Of a stretch of 38,136 bases of DNA, positions 6,196 through 12,401 are shown one piece after another. The first letter of the stretch is position 1. The number at the start of each line of letters is the position of its first letter. The translations under genes and the position numbers were made by a program. The DNA comes from Candidatus Wolfebacteria bacterium (GTDB lineage: Bacteria; Patescibacteriota; Minisyncoccia; Phycocordibacterales; NVSU01), in assembly GCA_002401345.1 (NCBI GenBank), contig NVSU01000009.1, forward strand, positions 4,546 through 42,681, read 5' to 3'. The notes beneath the pieces were generated by a model. It worked only from the letters and a program-made list of their open reading frames with translations, did not search any database and was not told where the DNA came from.

Positions 6196-6876
6196 TTATT
6201 TTGCTTCAACAATAACAACAAACTCACCTCGCACTTTGTCTGTATTGATCTCAAAGTATGCAAGAAGTTCCTCTGGAGTGCCAGATACAAGCTCTTCATA
6301 GATCTTTGTAAGCTCTCGTGCAACTACCACATTTCGATTCGGAATATGTTCATTCAGAGAAGTCAGTGTCTTTATTATTCTGTGCGGTGATTCATAGAAC
6401 ACAACAGTACGTGCTGATTCGGTAATTTCTCTAAATAAAGTTTCTCTTCCCTTTTTGTGTGGCAGGAATCCGAGAAATAGAAATTCTGACGAAGGTACTC
6501 CTGATGCGGAGAGAGCAGTGATCACTGCACTTGCCCCTGGGATGGGAACGATTGAAACTTCATCTTTGAAGTGCTCTTTAATTTTAGAAATAAGTAACAT
6601 TCCTGGATCTGATATTGTGGGAGTACCTGCATCAGAGACAAGTGCAATATTCTTTCCTTCTTCAATCATTTTAATTATTTGATCGATTTTTGAGAGTTTA
6701 CTTTGGCTGTGATAACTTTGAGTTCTAGTTTTTATATTGTAATGATCGAGAAGTTTTCGAGTTACTCGAGTATCTTCAGCAAGAATGAGATCCACTTCAC
6801 CAAGTATTCGAATTGCCCGAAGAGTTATATCTTCGAGATTTCCAATTGGTGTTGCGACAACATAAAAGTTTGCCAT
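6196..6876 (-). CDS. rsmI: 16S rRNA (cytidine-1402-2'-O)-methyltransferase
   Basis: A 226-residue SAM-dependent methyltransferase of the tetrapyrrole methylase fold, which 2'-O-methylates C1402 in the 30S decoding centre. It shows the RsmI start FYVVATPIGNLEDITLRA, the block AEDTRVTRKLL, the SAM-binding stretch ALVSDAGTPTISDPG, and VPIPGASAVITALSASG. FLGFLPHKKGRE and FYESPHR are further family blocks. It begins one base after the PEBP gene, so they form an operon with DoxX. Its 3' end is repeated twice downstream (5195-5250, 5660-5753), making it a likely insertion target. Confidence 0.96.
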   Translation of the reverse strand: MANFYVVATPIGNLEDITLRAIRILGEVDLILAEDTRVTRKLLDHYNIKTRTQSYHSQSKLSKIDQIIKMIEEGKNIALVSDAGTPTISDPGMLLISKIKEHFKDEVSIVPIPGASAVITALSASGVPSSEFLFLGFLPHKKGRETLFREITESARTVVFYESPHRIIKTLTSLNEHIPNRNVVVARELTKIYEELVSGTPEELLAYFEINTDKVRGEFVVIVEAK

Positions 6877-6877
6877 A

Positions 6878-7417
6878 CTAGATTCTGTTATATCTTCCGA
6901 TAAGTTCTGCTGATTCTATAACATGTGTTTGCATTGCTTCGAGTACTTGATCTTTCGTCGCTCCTTCTTCGAGCCCGAGTTTTGAGCTGAGTGCAAAGAG
7001 TTTAAAAGAGTATCTATGTTCTCTGTCAGGCGGACATGGCCCTTCATAGCCTATGTTCCCCCCAGAACTAATGCCTTCTGTTCCCGCCGGCTTAGCATTC
7101 TCTAACATACCAGTAGTCTCTGCTGGTATGTTAAATACCACCCAATGATCCCATATTCCATCTGCCCGTATACTTGTGGGTACATCTGGATCTTCCATCA
7201 GGAGTACCAAACTTTTAGAATTTTCTGGAACATTAATAAATGAGAGTTCAGGATTTATATTATCGCCATCACATGTGTAGAGTGATGGTATAGATTTATT
7301 GTGTGCAAATGCACTGCTTTCAATTTTCATAGTAGTTTTATTTTTAGCTTGTTGGCTCGCTATAATTATCAAAATAATTCCAACTATAATTAAAAGCGCG
7401 CCGAGGAATTTTTTCAT
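6878..7417 (-). CDS. YbhB/YbcL family (PEBP-like) membrane-anchored protein
   Basis: A 179-residue phosphatidylethanolamine-binding-protein-like protein (Raf kinase inhibitor-like family). An N-terminal membrane anchor (about residues 3-21) precedes the PEBP core. Family blocks are PELSFINVPENSKSLVLLMEDPDVP, HWVVFNIP and the ligand-site motif GPCPPDREHRYSFKLFALS. The bacterial role is not well defined; ligand or anion binding outside the membrane is expected from the anchor. Middle gene of the DoxX-PEBP-rsmI operon (1-base spacing on each side). Confidence 0.9.
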   Translation of the reverse strand: MKKFLGALLIIVGIILIIIASQQAKNKTTMKIESSAFAHNKSIPSLYTCDGDNINPELSFINVPENSKSLVLLMEDPDVPTSIRADGIWDHWVVFNIPAETTGMLENAKPAGTEGISSGGNIGYEGPCPPDREHRYSFKLFALSSKLGLEEGATKDQVLEAMQTHVIESAELIGRYNRI

Positions 7418-7418
7418 A

Positions 7419-7781
7419 TTACATTATTGAATAGATAATTAACAGTGCTCCAATCAATCCTATGTTTCTCATAAAGTTGACCATTTGTATCATCTTATCC
7501 ATAGGATCTTTGAGTGCCCAGAAATTGTGGATGAAAAGCGCTGCAAAAAATAGAAAGATAATAAGAAGAAGAACTGAAATACCGACTTGAGTCCAAAAGA
7601 GTATTCCAAGTCCACCGAGTATTAAAAATAATCCACCGACGACTGTAGCAAGTCCTGCAAGAGGTGTTCCCTTTTGCTTGGCCATCATATGCATCATTTT
7701 ATATTGCGTAAAATGCATGCTTCCCATAACAAGGAAGTAGCCACCAAAAAGTATTTGTCCAATAAGTAATGCTGTTTCCAT
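7419..7781 (-). CDS. DoxX-like membrane protein
   Basis: A protein of about 120 residues with four hydrophobic segments, starting METALLIGQILFGGYFLVMGSMHF, a pattern typical of DoxX-family membrane proteins. The block AGLATVVGGLFLILGGLGIL supports this. The frame is open further upstream to 7970, but that extension runs through two terminator-like hairpins, a promoter-like TGATATACT and a palindromic repeat, so the internal ATG at 7781 is preferred. The exact activity is unknown; relatives are linked to thiol or quinone redox. First gene of the operon with PEBP and rsmI. Confidence 0.8.
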   Translation of the reverse strand: METALLIGQILFGGYFLVMGSMHFTQYKMMHMMAKQKGTPLAGLATVVGGLFLILGGLGILFWTQVGISVLLLIIFLFFAALFIHNFWALKDPMDKMIQMVNFMRNIGLIGALLIIYSIM

Positions 7782-7833
7782 AATAATAAAAAATTTATCT
7801 AATAAAGATGTCCCATGTAGCATGAGATATTCA

Positions 7834-7856
7834 ACCCTGCCTGACGGTAGGCAGGC
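7834..7856. repeat. Palindromic GC-rich repeat
   Basis: CCTGCCT and AGGCAGG (7836-7842, 7849-7855) pair around GACGGT. Its GC content contrasts with the AT-rich surroundings. Similar CCTGCC/GGCAGG palindromes are, from memory, dispersed in Parcubacteria-type genomes. It lies in the leader of the DoxX operon. Confidence 0.5.
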
Positions 7857-7864
7857 ATATATAT

Positions 7865-7873
7865 AGTATATCA
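7865..7873 (-). promoter_or_regulatory. Extended -10 box before the DoxX operon
   Basis: Minus-strand TGATATACT, the same nonamer found before fba (16685-16693) and yqeY (33111-33119). It lies just after a GGCC/GGCC hairpin (7881-7893) with a long T-run. Confidence 0.45.
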
Positions 7874-7880
7874 AAAAAAA

Positions 7881-7925
7881 GGCCCACGAGGCCCTAGAAA
7901 TGAAAAACACCAGGCAAGCCCGGTG
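7881..7925 (-). terminator. Two tandem terminator-like hairpins
   Basis: On the minus strand, CACC-GGC/GCC-GGTG (7908-7925) is followed by TTTTTC, and GGCC/GGCC (7881-7893) is followed by eight T. They insulate the DoxX operon from tRNA-Ile transcription upstream. Confidence 0.6.
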
Positions 7926-8198
7926 ATTTTCAGTGTATCCAGATGTACATAAATGCACTTCCGAATACATTTACAAGTATATATGTCCCATTAATTTGGT
8001 CAAGTTTCACTCCTGGGAAAACCTGTGGATAAACTTATTTAGGCTACATATATGAGTAATTTTTTGAATATCGGTATAATTAGGTTTTTATATTAAAAGT
8101 ATATTAAGAAACTTGATCAAAAAACACTCTGTAAATACAGAGTGTTTTTGTGTGAATATTTGTAGCCTACATAGGATAATGCTTGGCAGTACATCGTG
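7926..8198. other. Gene-free region with inverted repeats and a DnaA-box match
   Basis: No convincing gene. A perfect DnaA-box match (TTATCCACA on the minus strand) is at 8024-8032. Inverted repeats are TAGGCTACA (8040-8048) with TGTAGCCTA (8161-8169), and GGTCAAGTTT (about 7998) with AAACTTGATC (about 8109). The tRNA-Ile terminator lies inside the first pair. Confidence 0.5.
8120..8150 (-). terminator. tRNA-Ile terminator
   Basis: ACACTCTGT/ACAGAGTGT stem with A-run and T-run flanks. On the minus strand it lies about 50 bases after the tRNA 3' end and is followed by TTTTTTG. Confidence 0.8.
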
Positions 8199-8272
8199 TG
8201 CGCGAGCTTGGACTTGAACCAAGGACCTCAGTCTTATCAGGACTGCGCTCTAACCACCTGAGCTACACGCGC
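8199..8272 (-). tRNA. tRNA-Ile (GAT anticodon)
   Basis: The 74-base minus-strand sequence folds as a tRNA: acceptor GCGCGTG pairs with CTCGCGC (one U-U mismatch), the D-arm is GCTC...GAGC, the anticodon arm is CAGTC-CTGATAA-GACTG with anticodon GAT, and the T-arm is CTTGG-TTCAAGT-CCAAG. The discriminator base is A. The 3' CCA is not encoded, so it must be added by a nucleotidyltransferase. A promoter lies just upstream and a terminator downstream; it is a single-gene unit after prfA. Confidence 0.95.
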
Positions 8273-8282
8273 GACAAGTATC

Positions 8283-8329
8283 AATATATCAAAAAGAGCG
8301 TCACTTATCAATCAACCCAGTAGTAGAAT
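8283..8329 (-). promoter_or_regulatory. tRNA-Ile promoter with dispersed motif copy 3
   Basis: Minus-strand TTGATA (8306-8311), 17 bases, TATATT (8283-8288); transcription would start about 5 bases before the mature tRNA. The repeated motif ATTCTACTACTGGGTTGAT (8311-8329, inverted) directly abuts the -35 box, as it does for rpmA. Confidence 0.55.
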
Positions 8330-8378
8330 ATAATAGCATGCATAATGTGTATTACAACTCATGTCAGAGTATTATTAT

Positions 8379-8396
8379 ATTTCACTACCGGATCAA
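8379..8396. repeat. Diverged right half of the dispersed motif
   Basis: On the minus strand TTGATCCGGTAGTGAAAT, matching 16 of 18 bases of TTGACCCAGTAGTGAAAT at 18-35. With 8311-8329 it recreates both halves of the palindrome seen at the window start, here 50 bases apart. Confidence 0.5.
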
Positions 8397-8398
8397 TT

Positions 8399-9370
8399 TT
8401 ATAGAGTTTCTTTTTGAGTTTCTTCTTCAAGAGTGCTGATAATCTTTTCAAGATCTCCATTCAATATACCTGGAAGATTTGGCCATGATTTCTTTATGCG
8501 ATGATCAGTGACTCGATCTTGTGGTTCATTGTAGGTTCTTATTTTCTCTGATCGATCAGCAGTTCCCACTTGGCTTTTCCGAAGGGATGTTTCTTTTGAT
8601 GCATCCTCTTCATCCTTTAGTAATTGTAATTTAGATTTAAGAATCGCAAGCGCGTTTTCTTTATTCTTCAACTGACTTCTCTCGGCCGTTGAACGAACAT
8701 CTACACCTGTAGGTGTATGAATTACACGAACCGCCGTTTCAACTTTGTTTACATTTTGACCACCTGCTCCACCTGAACGAGAATATTCAAATTCTAGATC
8801 TGCGGGATTTAGTTCGATGGTAGTTTTCTTTTTGATTGGCATGATAGCAATTGATGCAGTTGAAGTATGAATACGTCCCTGTTTTTCAGTTGCTGGAATT
8901 CTTTGAATTCTATGCACACCAGTTTCAAATCGCATCTGTCTATATACATCCTTACCCTTTATTTCGAATGTCGCCTCTTTATAACCACCAACATTATTAA
9001 TGGATTCATGTATTCTCTTCCATGACCACCCTTTTTTTTCAGCATATTTTTCATACATTTCTGCGAGATCAAGTGCGAATAGAGATGCTTCATCTCCTCC
9101 TGCTCCTGCACGTACCTCAAGTATAATTTCATTCGGAAATTCTTCCTCTGCTTCTTCTGATTTTTTAATATCTGCGATCTGTTGTTCTAATCCCTTTTTT
9201 TGCTCTTGAATTGACCTTAATTCCTCCTGTGCAAGTTCTTTGAGTGACTCATCAGAGCTTATCATCTTATTCACTTGTGCTTCCTCTTCTAAAAGCCGCT
9301 CATATGCTTCAGCAATATGACTTGTTTTAAAATCCTTTTTAAGTTCAACGATGTTAAATTCTTCTGACAT
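8399..9370 (-). CDS. prfA: Peptide chain release factor 1
   Basis: A 323-residue class I release factor that ends translation at UAA/UAG. The stop-codon-reading tripeptide is PAT (159-161, in VHRIQRIPATEKQGRIHTS), which marks RF1 rather than RF2 (SPF). The peptidyl-hydrolysis motif GGQ is at 203-205 (SGGAGGQNVNKVETAVR). It is shorter than the usual ~360 residues, mainly in N-terminal domain 1. An extended -10 box (TGATACTAT) lies six bases before the ATG, so the mRNA is probably leaderless. The usual neighbour prmC is absent; rpmE is upstream. Confidence 0.96.
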   Translation of the reverse strand: MSEEFNIVELKKDFKTSHIAEAYERLLEEEAQVNKMISSDESLKELAQEELRSIQEQKKGLEQQIADIKKSEEAEEEFPNEIILEVRAGAGGDEASLFALDLAEMYEKYAEKKGWSWKRIHESINNVGGYKEATFEIKGKDVYRQMRFETGVHRIQRIPATEKQGRIHTSTASIAIMPIKKKTTIELNPADLEFEYSRSGGAGGQNVNKVETAVRVIHTPTGVDVRSTAERSQLKNKENALAILKSKLQLLKDEEDASKETSLRKSQVGTADRSEKIRTYNEPQDRVTDHRIKKSWPNLPGILNGDLEKIISTLEEETQKETL

Positions 9371-9376
9371 GTGATT

Positions 9377-9385
9377 ATAGTATCA
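9377..9385 (-). promoter_or_regulatory. prfA extended -10 box (leaderless start)
   Basis: Minus-strand TGA-TACTAT with exactly six bases to the ATG. No convincing -35 box is visible, which is tolerated with an extended -10. Confidence 0.5.
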
Positions 9386-9399
9386 TGTGGGCGTATAAA

Positions 9400-9435
9400 C
9401 TAAAATGCATACGAAGGTGTTCGCATGCATTTTAG
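9400..9435 (-). terminator. Hairpin between rpmE and prfA
   Basis: Sixteen-base arms with one mismatch (9400-9415, 9420-9435) and loop GGTG. There is no long T-run, so it may be a weak terminator or an mRNA-end stabiliser. Confidence 0.5.
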
Positions 9436-9452
9436 AATAAGTACTTAGATAG

Positions 9453-9728
9453 TTATTTAGACTCCTCTTCTTCCTCCTTTTTCTTTACCTTAGGTTTTGG
9501 CTTAGGAGCATTCTTTTTAGCCTCCTCAGCTGCAACTCGTCGCATCTTAAATTTCTCTACACGTCCTGCAGTATCAAGAATTTTTTCGTTACCGGTATAA
9601 AAAGGATGACAATCTGCACAAATTTCAAGATTGAGTTCTGAGAGCGTAGTTCCCACTTCATACTCTGCACCACATGCGCATTTTGCTTTTAATGTTGGAT
9701 TATATGTAGGATGTATATCTTTTTTCAT
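9453..9728 (-). CDS. rpmE: 50S ribosomal protein L31 (bL31), zinc-binding type
   Basis: A 91-residue bL31, a protein bridging the ribosomal subunits. It starts MKKDIHPTYN and has four cysteines (17, 19, 37, 40) in the spacing of the zinc-binding (C+) form, followed by HPFYTGNEKILDTAGRVEKF. The last ~22 residues form an extra Lys/Glu/Pro-rich tail beyond the usual ~70. The first 23 bases around its start (9710-9732) are repeated exactly at 9834-9856, with a hairpin-rich insert between, so its leader has been remodelled. Confidence 0.95.
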   Translation of the reverse strand: MKKDIHPTYNPTLKAKCACGAEYEVGTTLSELNLEICADCHPFYTGNEKILDTAGRVEKFKMRRVAAEEAKKNAPKPKPKVKKKEEEEESK

Positions 9729-9732
9729 AATT

Positions 9733-9856
9733 TTTAAGAATATGTTGTCCCGATAAATAATGATGTTTTGATTATATATTTATCGAGGATCCTCGATTTC
9801 TTAATTTATCTTCGTTACATTAAGAAATCGGGAGATGTATATCTTTTTTCATAATT
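9733..9856 (-). promoter_or_regulatory. rpmE structured leader with duplicated gene start
   Basis: In mRNA order: a duplicate start encoding MKKDIHLPIS then stop (9850 down to 9818); arm TCCCGAT (9827-9833); stem CGATTTCTTAAT/ATTAAGAAATCG (plus-strand 9794-9805, 9819-9830); a 12-base palindrome CGAGGATCCTCG (9784-9795); stem CGATAAAT/ATTTATCG (9751-9758, 9778-9785); closing arm ATCGGGA (9748-9754). Adjacent stems share bases, so they are mutually exclusive, as in attenuators. Direct repeats of 23 bases flank the element. Confidence 0.65.
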
Positions 9857-9871
9857 GATTGTTTGAGAATA

Positions 9872-11245
9872 TCATAAATTTAATAGTGGGTCAATCATAT
9901 TCTCTTGAATATTTTTCGCATGATTCATAACACTATTTCCATAAAATAGGTTTTTTACCTTTGGATCCATACAACCTCTTCCTGAGAAATATCGACATGC
10001 TGCATCTCTCTCAGCTGTAAATGTTTGTTTGTCAGCTCCTAGGTCATCCATGAAGATTCCTGTCGCCATTATTGCATGTTGAGGATTCCATGGGTTTGGA
10101 ATATTTACTCCAACGGCTTTTGCTATTCGTGATTTGAATATAGCCCATGTAGAAGGTATAAACTGCGAAGGACCCATTGCTCCTCCAAATCCTATAACCC
10201 ATGGACATGAAACTGGTGTAGTAAATGGATCTATACCAAGTGATTTTGTAATATCAAGAAATGGTGCAACGTCACGTGTAGGTTTCATTATTCGTTTAAT
10301 AACTTTCCCTGTATTTTTTCCTACACCATCTCCTGTTGCGGTATCACGGAGGAAACATGAACCGACATTTTGCCCCAGATTTGATTCCTGTGTAAGGATA
10401 GCGAGAATAAATGCAGGACGTACACCAGTTTTTTCTGATGCAAGCAATGCATATTCGTACGCCTTTCCAAATGGAATAGCAGCGGTGTCTCTAAGTGAAA
10501 ATAATGCACTTCGTATTTCAGCTGCCTTTTTCTCCCTATCAGCAATTACAGCCTCATATGCTTTTTCTTTATTCTTGCTTATAGAAAGCAGTTCCTTCTT
10601 CGCACTCTCTTTCTTCTGAACTGATCGCTTTTCAGTTTCTATAACTTTTTTTGCATCTAGTTCTCTGTTCTGCTTTTGTGTAAGTGAAGCTTTTTCAGCG
10701 GCGGTCTCAACTTTAACTCCGTTAATTTCATCTATAGAATCTTTAACAGAAGCTTTTATTGAGGAGAAAGAATCTAAATCAACATAGAATCTAGAAAGAT
10801 TCTGTTTACTGAGAACTAGATGAATAAGTGATAAATCGTCAATTACATTTGTTCTCCGAATGAGCTGTCCGAGGGACTCTTTTTCTCGTATAATTTTATT
10901 ACTGAGTGAAGAAATTTTGTTCGTTTTACTGGTGATTTCACCTCCTAGTTTTTGAATTGCAACATTTTTTGACTTAATATTTAAACGCGCCTTGCTTATT
11001 TCTGCGGTCAATACTGATACGTCTTTCTGAATTGAGGAAGATTCATTTTTCTGCCCCGCTAATATTGCCTCCTGGACCTGTATTTGTGCTTCTAGTTGTG
11101 CTAATTCTGCTTCCAGTCGTGTTTTTCGTTCTGCCACTGACTCAGCATTAACAGTTGAAATTGCGATCACACCAAAAAAAAGTACGAATGCAACTATAAA
11201 GATGCTCGTGAATTGTAGAGTTTTGTTATTGAAACGTATGCTCAT
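9872..11245 (-). CDS. Coiled-coil lytic transglycosylase, secreted
   Basis: A 457-residue exported protein. A signal peptide (about 1-34, cleavage after VNA) is followed by a long coiled coil (about 38-245) like those of PcsB/EnvC-type cell-wall factors, then a lytic murein transglycosylase domain. The catalytic Glu is about residue 287 in AILTQESNLGQN; GGAMGPSQFIPSTW and NPWNPQHAI are typical SLT blocks. It would cleave glycan strands of peptidoglycan, probably with activity gated by the coiled coil. It is flanked by rplY upstream and rpmE downstream on the same strand. Confidence 0.9.
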   Translation of the reverse strand: MSIRFNNKTLQFTSIFIVAFVLFFGVIAISTVNAESVAERKTRLEAELAQLEAQIQVQEAILAGQKNESSSIQKDVSVLTAEISKARLNIKSKNVAIQKLGGEITSKTNKISSLSNKIIREKESLGQLIRRTNVIDDLSLIHLVLSKQNLSRFYVDLDSFSSIKASVKDSIDEINGVKVETAAEKASLTQKQNRELDAKKVIETEKRSVQKKESAKKELLSISKNKEKAYEAVIADREKKAAEIRSALFSLRDTAAIPFGKAYEYALLASEKTGVRPAFILAILTQESNLGQNVGSCFLRDTATGDGVGKNTGKVIKRIMKPTRDVAPFLDITKSLGIDPFTTPVSCPWVIGFGGAMGPSQFIPSTWAIFKSRIAKAVGVNIPNPWNPQHAIMATGIFMDDLGADKQTFTAERDAACRYFSGRGCMDPKVKNLFYGNSVMNHAKNIQENMIDPLLNL

Positions 11246-11285
11246 ATAATATTTAATTTAAAAGATGGCTTGAGAATAAATAAGA

Positions 11286-11939
11286 TTATTCTTTGGTTTC
11301 TGAAGCAGTTTCACCTTCCTCTTCAGCTTTTCCTCTCTTTTCAACTTCAATTGACGCGAGATCAGGTGATTCACCAGCTTCTTCTTCAGTTTCTTCTTTA
11401 ATTGCAGCAACCGATACAACTACATCATCTTCATTAAGTAATGACGTTACACCACTAGGTAATGTTACATCTTTAACAGCGATGTGATCTTCGAGTGTTT
11501 CAAGTTTTGATATATCAATGGTGATTTCATTTGGAAGTTCTTTTGGTAGTGCTTCTATATGTAATTCATGGAGTACTTTCACAAGTGTACCAAGTCCAGT
11601 TTTGACAGCAGGTGAATCACCTACAAGTTCTATAGGAATATTAGCTTGAACTGGCTTATTCATGTCAATTGCAAGGAAATCAGCGTGTATTGGATTTCCT
11701 TTTACTACATCTACTTGTACATCATGTATAAGTGCTTCTACTTCACCGTCTTTTGTAGCGAGCTTTATGGCCGTTGTTTCTCCTGCTTCTTCCCATATTT
11801 TATTAAAGTCTCTCTCTTCTATAGAAATAGGAGTTGTGTCTTTCTTGTATCCATAAAATACAGCTGGGATTTCTCCCTTTGATCGCAGTGTTTTTAAATC
11901 ACTTTTTGGGTCTCTTTTTTTTACTTTAAGCGTTAACAT
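11286..11939 (-). CDS. rplY: 50S ribosomal protein L25/CTC (bL25)
   Basis: A 217-residue long-form bL25 (CTC type) that binds 5S rRNA. The N-terminal domain has LRSKGEIPAVFYGYK and ALIHDVQVDVVKGNPIHADFLAID. The C-terminal CTC domain (about residues 100-185) has PIELVGDSPAVKTGLGTLV and LPNEITIDIS. An acidic tail rich in Glu follows. A TATAAT box lies exactly six bases before the ATG, predicting a leaderless mRNA. Downstream is the lytic transglycosylase gene (40 bases), possibly co-transcribed. Confidence 0.95.
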   Translation of the reverse strand: MLTLKVKKRDPKSDLKTLRSKGEIPAVFYGYKKDTTPISIEERDFNKIWEEAGETTAIKLATKDGEVEALIHDVQVDVVKGNPIHADFLAIDMNKPVQANIPIELVGDSPAVKTGLGTLVKVLHELHIEALPKELPNEITIDISKLETLEDHIAVKDVTLPSGVTSLLNEDDVVVSVAAIKEETEEEAGESPDLASIEVEKRGKAEEEGETASETKE

Positions 11940-11945
11940 ACACCG

Positions 11946-11951
11946 ATTATA
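11946..11951 (-). promoter_or_regulatory. rplY -10 box (leaderless start)
   Basis: Minus-strand TATAAT with six bases to the ATG. No strong -35 box is seen. Confidence 0.55.
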
Positions 11952-11999
11952 TAAAAGAACTGTTTAAAAGTAAAGGTATATTCACTAGTCATTAAAATA

Positions 12000-12324
12000 A
12001 AAAAACAGCGATAAAATCGCTGTTATAGGTTATAGCGTTGGCCGTGGGGGTCGCCTGAATAAATCAGACTTGATTAGCGTTACTAATCTATTTGGCCGTG
12101 CTATTTTCGCCATTTCACTCGTTAAATATCTAACTGCAACCGCGCCTGGGTGCGCGCGACAGGTCGTCGCAATACGCGCGTCAGCGGATGGATATAGAAT
12201 CTTACAATAGATAGTTCCCCTTAAGGAACATCTGACTCACTACATCATAGTGAATACAGAGATTCAATAGTGAAATGATAGTAAAAAGGAATGTTACCCC
12301 CGATATATGAATGAACTGCTGTTC
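12000..12324 (-). ncRNA. Unassigned structured ncRNA next to the reverse transcriptase
   Basis: This stretch has no open frame of note, is locally GC-rich, and is bounded on the minus strand by its own promoter (12331-12359) and a strong terminator (12004-12024). Visible pairings in RNA order: GAAC/GTTC at the 5' end; GGGGGT (about 12295-12299) with ACCCCC (12046-12051), closing the molecule; GAATCT/AGATTC (12260-12265, 12197-12202) enclosing hairpins TCACTA/TAGTGA and GTTCC/GGAAC; a CGCGCG/CGAC double stem (12153-12180); and GATTAG/CTAATC (about 12070-12087). A motif GGCGA...CACGGCCAA occurs twice near the 3' end. I cannot assign a family. Confidence 0.7.
12004..12024 (-). terminator. ncRNA terminator
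   Basis: AACAGCGA/TCGCTGTT with a 5-base loop. On the minus strand it is followed by TTTTTATTTT, a strong intrinsic terminator. Confidence 0.85.
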
Positions 12325-12330
12325 GTTTTA

Positions 12331-12359
12331 ATAGTACTAAAAAAGGCACTGAATCTCAA
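12331..12359 (-). promoter_or_regulatory. ncRNA promoter
   Basis: Minus-strand TTGAGA (12354-12359), 17 bases, TACTAT (12331-12336). It lies just past the reverse transcriptase terminator, so the RNA is made independently of the RT mRNA. Confidence 0.6.
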
Positions 12360-12369
12360 TGGTATTAAA

Positions 12370-12401
12370 AAATGCCTTGATCTAATCCGATCAAGGCATT
12401 T
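12370..12401 (-). terminator. Reverse transcriptase gene terminator
   Basis: Thirteen-base arms AAATGCCTTGATC/GATCAAGGCATTT with a 6-base loop, followed on the minus strand by a T-run. It overlaps the RT stop codon. Confidence 0.85.

Noticed and set aside
7782-7970. N-terminal extension of the DoxX protein
   Set aside because: The open frame includes two terminator hairpins, a promoter-like box and a GC-rich palindromic repeat, so it is leader DNA.
8024-8032. Replication origin
   Set aside because: Only one perfect DnaA box is present here, with no dnaA/dnaN genes, box cluster or obvious unwinding element beside it.
12045-12300. tmRNA
   Set aside because: The GGGGGT/ACCCCC closing stem and a hairpin next to it look tRNA-like, but there is no TTCGA-type T-loop, no CCA-like end and no tag reading frame ending in Ala-Ala-stop.
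12000-12324. RNase P RNA
   Set aside because: A stretch AGCACGGCCAAATAG on the minus strand recalls AGCAAGGCCAAATAG of E. coli RNase P RNA as I remember it, and GTGAAA lies before it. But the universal core words (GAGGAAAGTCC and ACAGAACCC) are absent on both strands. A run of Infernal with the bacterial RNase P models would settle it.
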